Source: Cymodocea nodosa (lineage: Eukaryota > Streptophyta > Magnoliopsida > Alismatales > Cymodoceaceae). From it: a stretch of DNA of 64,000 bases. The stretch lies in assembly GCA_036874045.1 (NCBI GenBank), contig CM072344.1:4498501-4562500 (forward strand). Reading direction: 5' to 3'. Below, in pieces: positions 21,500-33,349 of the stretch (position 1 is the first letter of the stretch; every line of letters starts with the position of its first letter). The notes beneath the pieces are model-generated. The model was not told where the DNA came from and made no database searches. It saw only the letters and a program-made list of their open reading frames with translations. The position numbers and the translations under genes were made by a program.

Positions 21500-23000
21500 T
21501 CTTCTAAATTATTTTTTTACTTCCATTTTGCAATTTTTAAAATAGCTTAATACGTCTATTTTATGAGGCATTAAACAAACGTAAGCATATCCTAAAAAAT
21601 TATTTATAAATATCATAAAATATTATTTATTATTATATATTTTTATACTAAGTAGGCTACACAAATCAAAATAAATTAAACCTAATAATTCGTTTAATCT
21701 ATCTTTTTTCCTAAAAAAATGATTTCTTAGTCATTTTTTCAACTAAACAATGTTGACATTGATCTAATTTTAATTTTTGATATTATGCAAAAAATTTAAT
21801 TTCATCATTTATTCTAATTTTCATTTTCTAACATGTCCCAATTTCAAATGTCATAAATTACATTTTCATAAATGTCATAAGGAAAAATTAGAAGCAACTT
21901 TGATATTATTTATTTCATTGTCAATTACAAAAATGTGAAAAAGATCATGTTCAAAAATATAAATAATCATAGCAAAAACTTTCTTAACTTTTCCTATATA
22001 TGGATATGCACTTATTGTAAAAATGAACTTCTAAGCCATTTTTCACAAGAGCAACAATAAAAATCAAATGTTATCTCATGGTAGATGCATAAAAGATATC
22101 TTTTAAGAGCATGATGTTGTCTCCAAAATCCAATCGATAAGCATCAATGTCTTCCACATTTTTGTAGTTATTGTTTTCCATCATATTTAAATTTTGTGAA
22201 AGATTCCAACTCTTTCTTTACCTTTATAATATATCAGGACACACTAAGATCAATCCATCAATCATTAAAATTAGACACCAAAACATTATTACGTTCTACC
22301 TTTTCAATGAATTCTATTTTATGGGTCGATCATTGTTTTGAGGTTTTGTCTTTGTTTTCATGCTTATGTAGTTAGTTTGCTCTAAAATAGCTAAATTGAG
22401 GTCAATTTGCTTCTTTACTTGCACTTGGTTTAACTTGAATTTGACTCTATTTGGCATTTATCATTTCTCATCTTCTAAAATGTCACACTTATTTTTTCTA
22501 GATTTAATTTATGCTTTCAATTGACCATGAACTCTCGCTTAATTCTCAATCTAACTAGTAATTCAAAAACCTTAAAGATGTGATCACCATACCAAAATTA
22601 GTTGACAATCTATTAACAATGATTGCCACTAGTAGGTTTTCTAAAATTATAGTTTTTACAAGAGCTAAGTCTTTGGTCATGTAATCATATTTTAACACAT
22701 TCTACGATACTTTGTTTTTTTTGAATTTTGTAAAAATTATACTTTTCGAGGAGAAGTTATGTATTTATTTCTATGGTTTTATCACATTTCTCTTTCAAGA
22801 TATTTCATAATTTATGCAAAATGTCATATATTCTAAAAGATTTTATCACACTATCCTTTATAAACATAAATAGAAGACCTTTTTATTGTCAAGTTTTTAT
22901 TTTTCTAATTTTTTTAATTTTCACCTTATGGGCATTATTGTCAACTTCTAAAGGAACAACTTCTATAATATATTCTAGATTGTCCTAGGTAAGTGCCTCA
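21500..23000 (-). pseudogene. Ty1/copia relic (gag end to integrase start)
   Basis: On the minus strand the clearest part is the GAG-pre-integrase/integrase border: HCLVEKMTKKSF (about 21755-21720), then after a one-base shift FFRKKDRLNELLGLIYFDLC (21720-21662). It corresponds to the family form CxxGKMTKKPF...ELLGLIHTDVCGP. Upstream (22180-21950) is a segment like DIDAYRLDFGDNIMLLKDIFY, which fits the stretch after the protease. Further upstream to 23000 only isolated resemblance to gag remains. The copy has no intact frame, and no LTR was found. The stretch to its right (23001-23760) shows nothing recognisable. Confidence 0.65.
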
Positions 23001-23761
23001 CTAATTTTGCTATACTAAATCTCATAATTTCTCCATCTAACTTGTCAATTTTTACCAACTTAGTGATAATTAATTAATTGCTGCCATATATTCAAATTAA
23101 AATATTGGCCAACAATATTCTATTTTGTAAGCAGTAAGTTCCTAATGAAAATGGCAATTAAGAACAATGATAATGTGCTAACTAAATGTGACAGTAATTT
23201 TTGTTTTTAATTTAATGCATGCAATAAGTTTGTAAAGAAACTAACAAGACTAGCAAAATTTAACAAAGGCTTAGCTCAAAAAATAAAAACAAGAATTAAA
23301 ATATTTTCTTATTTTTGATTTTTTTTAAAATATTTTCTCTATTTTCCTCTCATTACTACTATCTAAATAACAAATGTCAAACCTAAATCGATGAATTACT
23401 ATTGAAATGGGGTGAACACACAAAGAGACAAGGGAGAGGTGACTAAGGTGGGGGTCGGGACACAGGAATGGGGCGGGAGTAGGCGACTAATGTAGATGGA
23501 TGTTGTTCTATTCATAAGTGAGGGCAAACAACACATAGCCAGGAGAGGGTGATGGTGTGCACTAGTGGCGTGTAGACGATTGTGCACAATCCAAGACACA
23601 GAGTCATCAACTCACAAGAGCAGGTGTGCAATGATTTGTGAGTAACTACGCGATAGTTGACACGTGGAAGGGGACATTGTGATGGAAGGTGAGGGGTAGA
23701 TTGTCCAGGCATGAAGTTCAGAACCTAGTTAACTTAAATACCATTCGAAAACCTAGTTAAC
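23001..23761. other. Intronic sequence, nothing recognised
   Basis: AT-rich to about 23390, then a GT/GA-rich part (23400-23700) whose minus-strand open stretches (Ser/Pro/His/Cys-rich) look compositional. It may be LTR sequence of the adjoining copia relic. Confidence 0.3.
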
Positions 23762-25400
23762 CTAGGCATGAGGTGTTAACGTGGTGTGTAGAAAAAGGGG
23801 AAACGGAGGTCGTAACAAAATGGGAAAATTTATGTGCCAACAGATATAACTGTAGCATTTGAAAATTTCATAGCATTTGCAGCCTCGACACTGAGCGCTG
23901 TAGTCGATGAAAATACATGGCCTGCATCTAATTTTTAATTTATCCTTTCTATATGCAAATGGTAAAGGATAGCATATGCATCCAAAGGTTCGTAAAAGAG
24001 AATAATCAGATTGCTTAGCCATAAGAAGCTCATAAGAGCTTTGATTTTGTAAAGATTTTGATGGTAGACAATTTAGGAGAGTTGCAGCAGTGGCAAAAGC
24101 ATCTCCCCATAATTGTAAATATAGTTGTGCCTGGTGTAAGAGATATCGGCCAAGACTTAAGATGGATTTGTGGTAGCGTTCAACAATTTCATTTTGCTTA
24201 AAAGTGTGCAGACATGTAACTTGGTGGAGTATGTCTTTTTGAAGTAGTTGTTGAAACTGTTTACTTTTCAATTCTCTAGCCCCATCGATTTGAATGAATT
24301 TCATGCAAGCATTAAATTGAGTTTCAACCATTTTGAAAATATTTTGGATAATATTGTATGCATCAGATTTTCTGAGAAGCAAGTGGAGCCATGGAACAAA
24401 ATTGGGAGAGATGGTGGCAAGAGTGAGCCCAATTCGAAGAGATGAGGTAAGTAGATTGAGGGAGTCGGAAGATGGATGACCAAGCTTGCTACGCCAGATA
24501 GTTACAACAGCGGTAATGGCGGTAGCGGCAATGGCGCCAGATAGTTTTGTCCTTCACAAGGAAATGAGAATCATCCATAATAAAATAACAATTATGATAT
24601 TTGGCAAACTGTTTGATTGATAATAAATTCTTTCGAAGTAGAGGAACATGAAGAACATCCAGTAATGGAAAAGAGGATAAGCCGTCGGTGACAAATGGGG
24701 AGAGGAATATCGCTGCTGATGGCCACTTGCTGCTTGTGTAAGGTTGAACTTGGGAAGCGAGGGAAGTGGCGACGCCATGTGGTGAGTGGCACCATTGAGG
24801 TGAGCAGAGGAGAGGTGATCGGCAACAATGTCGACAGTGTAAGCAAATTAAGTTGGTGCGTTCACGGCAGAAGTGCATCGTGTGATCCATTTTGTTTCGT
24901 ATTTGACAAGTACTATTGGTGGGATTTTTGCATTGCAACTCTTCTTCTTGTACTAGAAGATCATCATACACTAGGTTCATTTGGGATAAAATGGAGGTTT
25001 TAAACTCCTTGTATTTTGGGCCAAGAGCATCAAGGATATAGTCTATCAGTTCATCATTGGAGATTAGGAACTAGCAACGATGAGAGCGTCGGCATGGGTT
25101 TTGGCAAGTGAACGGAATCAACCATGGGAATATATACCAGATATTCTTTAAACCACGTAAACTTCATATGTGGATTTTTGAAGGACAAAGGTATAGTTCT
25201 AGAGTGAGCCAAGTGTCCTTGGTGGTGGAGCAAGGAAGAAGCATTTGTCGTATGGGAGTGGCAACAATGGTGAGGATCCAAGTTTGCACAAGTTTGTTGG
25301 CTTTCATCCAAAAAATGTAGGCAGAGTTGGGACTGCCATCAAATAGATGACCAGGAGGTAGATCACTCATGGACTTCAAGTAGATTCAAAAGTTGGGTGG
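23762..25400 (-). pseudogene. Ty1/copia relic: gag, pre-integrase and integrase core
   Basis: In minus-strand order: gag UBN2 part at 25379-25054, split over two frames (FWMKANKLVQTWIL, TKDTWLTLE); cysteine-bearing gag end at 24980-24800; the LDVLHVPLLRKNLLSIKQFAKYHNC segment with pre-integrase features near 24670-24580; and an integrase core at 24382-23800 (FKMVETQFNACMKFIQID, then G-A-R-E-L, LHTFKQNEIVERYHKSIL, SYELLMAKQSDYSLLRTFGC). In canonical integrases the core reads DxGxE...PQQNGVxERKN, so the second Asp is kept and the Glu is shifted or replaced. RT and RNase H are absent. Codon decay and stops show it is dead. The type resembles the short-LTR copia branches, but I could not find the LTRs. 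Confidence 0.8.
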
Positions 25401-25929
25401 AGTGGAGTGATCTTTGGAAGAAGAAGGATTTTAAATGTAGAGAAGGTGGGAAAAAGGAGAATAGGGTAAAAGGAAAATCAATTTGCCATAATAAAAAGGA
25501 AAACATTCGTTCACAGACAAAGTGAAAAAGTATTTATACATCAACAACCAACGACATGAATGGTACAACCAAGGGCAGAAAATAAATAAGAAATTAACTA
25601 ATAAATACAAGATTAATCAATAAAGCAAGATTGTCTTCTAGCAGTTCTTTTTATTGTCAATCACCTTTGATTTTTTTTTTTTACTGAACTGGCAATATGA
25701 CTTCTTCCTCAATGATTTTTTATATACATGTAATGTAAGTCAGATTCTTTTGTTATTTTTTTGAAAAATACGAGTTTTTATCTGAAATTATTTTGTAAAA
25801 AATTGTAATTGTAACTTACAATTAACAATTAAAAAGTAAACCAAAAACACCTTCTTCCCAAAAAAAAATAAAAACCACGATTGGTGCTGTATGGTTCCAA
25901 CAATATATAACAGATAAATCGTCCATCTT

Positions 25930-25984
<55 letters not shown>

Positions 25985-26085
25985 ACCCATTACCCAACGT
26001 CCTTATTGATTGATTACAAACACAAACTAACTAAAATCAAGAGCCAAGTGATCGGCTGGTTCCTTATTTGGATTGGATTTCGCAG
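25401..26085. other. End of intron 1 before exon 2
   Basis: AT-rich sequence with the microsatellite at 25929-25982 and an acceptor ...tggatttcgcag preceded by a weak pyrimidine tract. No gene. A 5' LTR of the preceding copia relic may lie at 25420-25700, but no ends could be fixed. Confidence 0.4.
25929..25982. repeat. (TA)n(GA)n compound microsatellite
   Basis: About nine TA units pass into about 18 GA units, 104 bases upstream of the exon 2 acceptor, where branch-point and splicing-enhancer context matters. Confidence 0.95.
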
Positions 26086-26235
26086 GTGTTGGAGTTGGGA
26101 ATTGTGGTGCACTCCGTCATAATTGGTGTATCACTGGGTGCCTCTGAAAGTCTTTCAACAATTAGACCTCTCATAGGAGCATTGGCCTTCCACCAGTTCT
26201 TTGAGGGGATGGGGCTTGGCAGCTGCATTGCTCAG
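26086..26235 (+). CDS. ZIP: ZIP family metal transporter, exon 2 (residues 219-268)
   Basis: Fifty codons, phase 0 at both ends (cgcag|GTG ... CAG|gtatca). It encodes TM4 with the signature [18 protein letters not shown] (His227) and TM5 with [13 protein letters not shown] (His254, Glu258). In ZIP transporters the His and Glu residues of TM4/TM5 form the binuclear metal site in the membrane. All the key residues I can check are present. The exon is highly conserved and shows no decay despite sitting behind 21 kb of inserted sequence, which argues that the gene is still under selection. Confidence 0.95.
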
Positions 26236-27023
26236 GTATCACTAACATGACCTTTCATTTTATTATTCCTTCTATATATTGTCTGGGTGATGTGTTTCCA
26301 CATTAACAAATGATGGTTAAGCTAAAAAATGTCCTTTTTTAAATAGTTGATTTTACTGAATATTCAATTTCCATTACTTTCTCGTAATGTACCTGCGGAA
26401 GAAGAAAACATTACCTTCACAAATTGTTAATGGTTTTTTTTGCCAAGCATATAAATTGTTAATGGTCACTGAAGTAGTTTACAGCGTCACCCTCAAGACA
26501 AGCACTAAAAGCAAACCCTTGGAATAGCTCATTTTGTCAAGGACAATGGTATCTGTAGTTTAAATTAAAATTTACAATATGATGAATATAAAAATCATTA
26601 CCGTTTTATAAAAAGAATACAACCATGTTGAAGAATTTACGTGATTTTTCTCTCAATTTTATTCAAGAGTGTTTTTATAATGACAGTACTTTTGAATTAA
26701 TTTAACCTAATATATCTCCTTATGCAATAAAGTGGATCATCAATACAATATTCCATTGTTGATATCAGACATAAATGATCGTCGCATAAAATGAAAAGTA
26801 TTACGCCTCACCCTACATCCATCTCTCCAGGCTACCTAATCAATTAATCGCAGGCATTCCTAAGAAATTTAATTTTTACCATACTTTGTGTATAACCGAA
26901 CACATATATGAATACAAGAGTACTACAAGAATAGATATACTTTTGGTGTATAAATTGTATATATATATATATTGTTGCTTGAAAATGTTACAAGCATGAG
27001 GATTTTTCTTCTCTATTTATCAG
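26236..27023 (+). other. ZIP intron 2 (788 bases)
   Basis: Donor gtatca, acceptor ctctatttatcag, phase 0. AT-rich, with a short TA run near 26950-26970. No inserted element recognised. A usual size for this gene family. Confidence 0.9.
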
Positions 27024-27329
27024 GTGAATTTCAAGACAAAGACAGTGATAGTCATGTCTCTCTTCTTCTCCCTCACCACCCCAATTGGCATTGCAATAGG
27101 GATCGGTGTTTCATCTAGTTACCACAACAATGGCACTACTGCTTTGATCGTAGAGGGCGTCTTTGATGCGGCTGCAGCTGGGATCCTGATCTACCTGTCT
27201 CTGGTCGATCTCTTGGCAGCTGATTTCATGAGCGATAGGCTACTGAACAATAAAAGGCTCCAGTTTTGGTCGTACATTGGGCTTCTACTTGGTGCTGGAG
27301 CCATGTCCGCTCTTGTCAAGTGGGAATAG
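27024..27329 (+). CDS. ZIP: ZIP family metal transporter, exon 3 (residues 269-369)
   Basis: Encodes the last part of the transporter: TM6 ([21 protein letters not shown]), a short loop, TM7 ([28 protein letters not shown]) and TM8 ([20 protein letters not shown]), ending WE-stop (TAG at 27327). The end -A-x-L-x-K-W-(A/E) is standard for plant ZIPs, so the protein is full length. Exons 1 to 3 join without frameshift or stop. An open stretch in another frame (27266-27544) is a shadow. Confidence 0.95.
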   Translation: MNFKTKTVIVMSLFFSLTTPIGIAIGIGVSSSYHNNGTTALIVEGVFDAAAAGILIYLSLVDLLAADFMSDRLLNNKRLQFWSYIGLLLGAGAMSALVKWE

Positions 27330-27790
27330 TCTTCCCAGTCATCCAGAGGACAAGTATCATTCTTACTCGGATGATTAATTTGAAAGGATGTTGTTGCTTA
27401 TTTTCTGTGACGGCTGCTATTTTAAATATATACTATTTTATTGTGGAACACCACTATGATTGTGTTCAGTGTTATTTGTCTTTTGTAAAATACATGTACA
27501 ACATTCTGTCGTTACTTTACACACAATCGTTCTCCTTAATTTGATGTTTTTAGCCTAAGCCACCCTCACAACCTCTATCTTTTATGTCTTTTTATTACAC
27601 AGTATTTCATATTGAAGGATGAATCAAGAGATTTGGAGATGTCAACTTCCATGGGTATTGTCCGAATTGAAGGTAATTTATGGCAGACATGAATTTGTAA
27701 TACAAAATTTATGGAATGTTTTATGATTTGGAATATATGATGTTCTTTTTTATGTAATATCAATTCCAAATATTTATTATTTAATAAAAT
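27330..27790 (+). other. Probable 3' UTR and flank of the ZIP gene
   Basis: AT-rich trailer after the stop codon. AATAAA occurs at about 27782 (ttaataaaattt) and T-rich stretches occur near 27420-27540. The true poly(A) site cannot be fixed from sequence alone. Confidence 0.4.
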
Positions 27791-29104
27791 TTTCTTATAT
27801 TTAGATTTCCTTTTTAGTGTAATAAAAAGTAAGAGTTAGCTTAGACTCCATTGGCCCATTCAAGCTAAGGGTAGGGATTAGACTAGCTCTTTCTTTAAGT
27901 TGAATTAACTTAGAAAGGACCATGTTATCCAATCTAGACCTTTTTACACCTTTGTGTACTTGCTATATGTTTGGTCAATGGGTGACACATAAGGCCAATG
28001 CACCAAGTAGGGTGATCTTCAAATATCATTTAATTTTATCAACATTCAATTATTTTATTGAGGATAGTCATTGCTGTCTACCATGCTAACACATAGAGAT
28101 GCTTCATAGGATGGAAGGTTATAGAAGATGATGCCAATGAGAGTTGTAAACCATGATTTACAAGTGAAGATTAATTAGAAAGTTGTGTGCATGCATGGAG
28201 GCAACATAAGCATGCAAAAATGAAAGAGCAATCTCACAAATATCAGTGGCCAATCTTGCTCAATGGACTACCATCATGAATTGAGTGAGATCATTTACAA
28301 GACTACATATGAGACTTTGAAGAAAATTCCCATAAATTGGCCTTATGCCATTTGCCACCTTTTGATTAAGTCAAGACCAAACTTTTCTATGGCACTATCC
28401 TCACTTGTTTATCTATTTTGTTATCAACCTAAAAATGAGAGTGGTCTCAAATCTGTAGATGTCCTTTCAATTGAGAAAGTGGAACTTTGTCTTCAACAGG
28501 GTAGACACAACTACAATTTGAGTTTACAAAAATTTAGGAATGAAGAAAGTGATGATGGGTAGGAAGATCGTGAAGATGTTAAGATGCAAGGAGACACCTA
28601 AGACCATGAGAGTGGTGGATAGAATACCATGTTTGAGTTGAAGCTCTAAAATTTGTATGGATCAATTGGAACTCTTCAAATCTAACAAGAAGAGCTAACG
28701 AGAAATAGTTTAGAATGATAACAATAGTATTGGATAGATTTTGATCCACTAAACACCCACTTTACAACCTATATGATTGACATCAATTATTGGAAAGATA
28801 AGGTGCTTTACACCATGCACAAATGCCACCAAGAGATATAGCAGCATGGTGGGTGGATGATGACTCAATTTAATGAAGTGTTGACCTACTTGTATGCATA
28901 TCCACCTCTAGCACCTCAAGAGTAGTGTGATTTGTTGGTGTTAATTGCTAGTAAAGACACTACATTATCGTGATTTGTGCAAACACCCCCAATTTGGGCA
29001 TGCGTTAGATAAGTGTTCGTAGTTATCCTGATAACTTAAGGCTATTATATACACCCTTGATTGTACATCTGTGCCATTTGTTTGGCATCTGCATGCTCAA
29101 ATTG
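27791..29104 (+). other. Intergenic region with an unrecognised 99-codon ORF
   Basis: Contains the plus-strand ORF 28263-28562 (starts MDYHHELSEIIYKTTYETL, ends RNEESDDG). It has a balanced amino-acid mix, and the same frame region carries on with stops to about 28980 (YMIDINYWKDKVLY, WMMTQFNEVLTYLYAYPPLAP). This looks like a decayed coding sequence rather than chance, perhaps of a mobile element, but I do not recognise the family and assign no function. Confidence 0.35.
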
Positions 29105-29633
29105 TCTAGATCGGCTCTAGACAATCTTAGCCCTCCATTTGAGGAGCATATGATCAACCCTCTCATTAAGGTGTGATCATACCCATCCAACCCCTTGGTG
29201 GGGGTCATCCTACCCTTGATCAATTGATCCTTTAGCTAGATTGTCGATCGAGCCCTTGGATCATCCTAGATCAGCTCCAAATGATCTTGGTCATCCATTG
29301 GTGATGTACAATCTACCCATTCATTCAAATGTTAGTTGGCCAACTTGAGTCCTTGAAAAGATTACCTCCCCTCTAATTGGCTGATCCTTTAGTCAGATCA
29401 CCAATCAGACTCTTAGATTGCTCTAGATCAACTTTGGATGATCTAGACCCTCCATTCATGATGGACCACTTATCTAGTCATCTAGATGTTGATCAGGCTA
29501 TACAACCATGGAGAAGGGTCTTTGTCCTCTTGATTGACCGATCCTTCAATCAGATCATCAATCAAGCTCCCAGATTATCCTAGATCAACTATAAACGATC
29601 CTAGTCCTCCATTTGAGATTTGGGTTTCTAGAG
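29105..29633 (+). repeat. Diverged tandem repeat, about 155-bp unit, 3.4 copies
   Basis: Units start with ctagatc(g/a) at about 29105, 29269, 29423 and 29579. Each runs through a gatcttagycctccattt-like part and ends in a tgatcctt..agatc..caatcgag..cttggatcatc-like part. Units share perhaps two thirds of positions. Rich in GATC and CTAG words. The two plus-strand ORFs inside (29377-29583, 29534-29725) share the motif SIR-LDxSRSTL because of the repeat and are not genes. Confidence 0.8.
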
Positions 29634-30109
29634 GCCATTTGGGCTTCAACCAAATCAAATTAACCAAAATGGAGATCATTTTCAGATTTAGCACATCTGA
29701 ATTACCCAAGGGAGATAATCTCTAGGATTTTGGCTAGGTGCCATGTGTCATCTCCTTAATGTGCCACATGTCATGCCTAAAGGCCACTATGTCAATAGCC
29801 ATTATCGAGCACCCCATTAGACCTAGATTTGCTCAGCCCAAATCTGAATCTAGATCTGAATTCGGATTTCGATGTTTAAAGCCACCTAAGGATTCATGAA
29901 AACTAGGAATTTGCTTTAACATCTGTCGTAAAACCACACTACAACGTTGCCCAATCCACCGCTAGTCACTACAAATTGCCGCAAATGCTGTCACCTTTAG
30001 CAAGCCCACATTTGTGATTCATCACATGCAAGTAACCCCATTTCCTTCGAATCCTCATCTTTAAAGCTTTCGCATTCTTTTCGGCATGTTTTTGTCCTGA
30101 TTGGGCGGG
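29634..30109. other. Intergenic sequence, unassigned
   Basis: Moderately GC-rich text that continues the style of the tandem repeat. Contains gccatgtgtcatctcc/gccacatgtcatgcc, a small repeat at 29745-29780. No gene visible. Confidence 0.3.
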
Positions 30110-31250
30110 TGTAAGATTGTTTGTATCACAAGAGTGGGGGTGAATTGTGTCTTTAGTAATTAAAATACCAGCGGATAAAATAAGAGCACAAAACACTTGT
30201 AAACGAAATTCTATTCTTTATAATCTTTAAAGACAGAATTTGTAATATCTTTTCAGCTCAATTCCCTTCTTGAAGGTTTTGATACAGTAATGTTCAATAT
30301 ACAATTCAAATAGAAAAATAAAGTTCTTATTCAAAACTAATTTCGAATTGTATAAAACCTAATCTTTATGCACACAGCTTCTTTTCTTCTCTTTGCTCAG
30401 CTTCTGTATCTCTTCTTCTCCAATTGTCGAATTTCCAGACTTCTTGCATTTGCAGCTCCTTTTCTAAAATAGCTTGGAATTTCGAACCTTTTCTAATGTT
30501 GGAGAATTTTTCAGAATATGAATATTCAAACTTAACTTTTCAGTTAGGGATCCAAATTGAATATTCAAACTTGATTTTTAAGATTAGGATCCTCTTGTTG
30601 TAATGTAGCTCGTACTCTCTATTAGTAGTCGAACTATGTTTTCACGTTCAGCATGTTCATCCACTTAATCCACAATCCATAATCCATAATCCACGTACTA
30701 ATTTTTTCTTTAATCCAAATTACTATCTTTTTGAGTTTCCACTTTCTCTACTATCATTTTGAATTTCCACGATCTCCACTCGTAGATTTATCAAGACTTT
30801 ATCTTCCTGGAGTCTTGTAGAATATCTTCTAAGTCTTCGATTTAGTCAAATACTTATCCTTTAAGTCACGTAAAAACTCGAATACTTATCTGTAACTCTG
30901 AGTTTTTGCACCTGCAAAACACGTGACTAAACATAGCAAACTTATTTGTTCGTTACTCATTTTATAAAACTCGAAGACTTATCTATCCATGCGTATAAAA
31001 ACTCTAATAGTTATCTAACTATTAGATTTTCATTACTAAACGCACATGGAAAACACGTGACAACTTAAAACATTAAAAACACACGTGTAGATAACTTGAC
31101 TATACGAGTTTTTAACATAAACTATTCGACAAAAATGAAACATTAATTATCCGAAAGTTTAACTATCGAAAATCTAACTCTTCGGAAAACTTAACTTATC
31201 CGACATAAAAATGAAACTTTTCGATAATCTGTTAACTATTATATTTAGAG
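30110..31250 (-). repeat. Copia LTR-like block, probably solo
   Basis: The left end reads TGTAAGATTGTTTGTATCACAAGAGTGGGGGTGAATTG. This is strongly like the LTR boundary at 63378 (TGTAGGATTG...ggggggtgaatgg) and like the reverse complement of the Sirevirus LTR end at 14028. It is followed by the same style of text (cttttcttctctttgctc, later cacgtgac words and TATCCGA/TTCGGA words). No PBS lies outside this end, so it is a solo or 3' LTR in minus orientation. The right end near 31250 is a guess. Confidence 0.5.
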
Positions 31251-33349
31251 AATATTATTTAGACTTATTAAAAACTTTAATAAAGCATATATCATTAAAA
31301 CAAAATTCTTAGCAGCGAGTTTTGCGTGTGAAACAACAAGCTTGTCGTCGGCCACACCTTCCCCTCTCATGTTTCCCTTTCTCTTGACCACCTTGCAGCT
31401 TGGATTTTTCCATGGCCAAGGTCGCAAGTCCTCGACTTGATGTTCTCGATCATCATTGAGATGTCACACTCTTGTTTTCACTTCTTTGGTTCACTAGAAA
31501 AGCCTCGCCACCAATGAAGGCTACCTCTACTATGGGCTTCGTTGGATGCCAACAAATGTCTAGATTTGTTCTCAATCGTCAGATCTTCTTATGAATAGAT
31601 CTGTGTTGTTGGATCTAGACAGTTAAGTTGCAATCGTCTGATTCCCTACTTTAAGTCATGCAAGATCCAACCATCGGATCTTGTAGTGACAAATCCCCAC
31701 TATTCGATTAGATTTAAAGATCTAATAGATCTAGGCTGTTCGATCAAGATCGATCAGTTTGATCTTGACCATTTGATCGGTCTAACCTCAATCGTCAAAT
31801 CTAGGATCGAGAGATCCTAGCTGTTCATCCTCGTTGAGTGGAGGTCAACCATCATTCCGCCTATCATCATTTTTGCTGCGATTGCCGCCCGTTCTACCAC
31901 AGGCACCACCTACCTAACTACAAGCTCTACCCTAAGTATAGCAAACTTCTTAACGATCCATGCACCATTAAACATGCTTTTTAGGTATAGGGTTGCATCA
32001 ACGATCACATTAGCTATTGCATCCATTGTCTCCACCACACCTTCACCACAACTTACTATTGCTCTGCCACCTTGCCGTTGCACATCCTGGCACCACTCAC
32101 CTTGAAGCCCCATTGCTTCAAGCACCTCTCGTCTATCTACAAGTGTGTTGGAGCACTGAAGGCTAGGTAGTGGGAGCAGAAAATGTGGTTGTACACTCCC
32201 CATGAGCTTGCTGAAGGACAACTGTTGGCACTGGAGACGAAGGTCTTTACTACTGTAGTTTGGCGAACTCCACGTAGTTGTTAGATCACCTGTGCTCGAA
32301 TGATCTCAATCATCCATGTGTCCTAGTCTGCAGCGGATCCAATGATACGTTAGATCTTGATCAATCAGTGGATTTGGATCCCTGTAGTAAACCCGTGAGT
32401 TTACCGGTTCGACTAGTAAACCATGGGTTAACCCTACTTTAGACCATGATTAACCGATGCTAGCAAGTTAATCAAGCCTAGGTGACTGACTTAGCTGATT
32501 AATCTACTATTGGGGGTGTTGACGTCAGCTTTCCCTCTACTGATGTCACCACTCGTCTACTGACATCATCGATCAATTTTTCCAAGCAACTTCCAACAGT
32601 CTTTGGGTGCCCCTTTTGGCCGTTTGTGGCACGTCTTCTCCATTGAAGTTGTGTGCAAATGGCGTTACCCTCTAGGGAGGCCCCTTCACATACCACGTGC
32701 GTTGCCTTGAAGGGAGAATTTCACACACTTAAAAGCAAAGTTCCAAGTTGTCGCACCTTCTAGGGGGCTCCCACCACACTCTTTGCATGGTACCTTAGAA
32801 GTTGAGTATCACATTCTGTAGCGATATTCTAGGCCCTCGGTCTAGCCTTTTGGGGGGTTTGATTGGCTAAAAGTCAAACCCCCCTTCGTTAAATTAGGCC
32901 TTTGCATGGACCTTCTGTAGGTTTACACCCTTCAACCTCCTTGTCTACCTTAGGTTGAGTTACCCTATAGTTGACCCTAACCATAGGATAAGACTTTAGT
33001 AGACTTGGTCAGCTCTGTTGACCCTAGTTAATATTAACTATTGACTTTGACTTTCGACATTTCTCCCTAATTTTGACCAAAGACCTTTGGAGTCTTTACA
33101 TGGGTCTAAAAGACTCATGGTTTTTTTAGGGAAAGTTTTATCCACTTATCCTAATACCTTTAAAAGCTAGGTTCACTTGCACTCATCCCTTTCAGATGTT
33201 GGCTTGTTAAAGCAGATAAGGTGTCTCACACCTTCTCTATCCGTACTTGAGAAACTTACCTGAGTCTCTTGGATCAGCTCATGAGAGATTTCAGTCTCAT
33301 ACTGCTTAAGTTTTCTTGGTCTTCCTCCAATTATACTAGGTGGCGACTA
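31251..33349. repeat. Gypsy LTR-like region left of the Athila element
   Basis: Comparatively GC-rich text, with GATC-rich wording at 31550-31830 and a tail at 33180-33350 reading gtgtctcacaccttctc ... gagtctcttggatcagc ... ttttcttggtcttcctcc ... actaggtggcgact. That tail resembles the end of gypsy LTRs and leader seen in many plants. Minus-strand ORFs at 31910-32221 and 32499-32696 have no recognisable domain. The Athila LTR begins directly behind the tail, so it inserted into, or recombined with, this element. Confidence 0.45.

Larger units (their letters stand above)
4874..26085 (+). other. ZIP intron 1 (21.2 kb, filled with transposon relics)
   Basis: The GT donor at 4874 and the acceptor ...ggatttcgcag at 26085 join ITAQ to VLELGIVV in phase 0, which restores the standard ZIP sequence without loss or insertion. 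This intron position is usual in plant ZIP genes, but its length is far above the few hundred bases usual there. It contains the copia, gypsy and Sirevirus blocks listed separately, on both strands. Confidence 0.85.

Noticed and set aside
29105..29633. CRISPR-like array
   Set aside because: Units are 155 bp, diverged over their whole length and lack a repeat/spacer structure; the window is eukaryotic.
31910..32696. Minus-strand ORFs in the gypsy LTR-like region
   Set aside because: No domain or codon pattern. The GC-rich LTR text explains the lack of stops.
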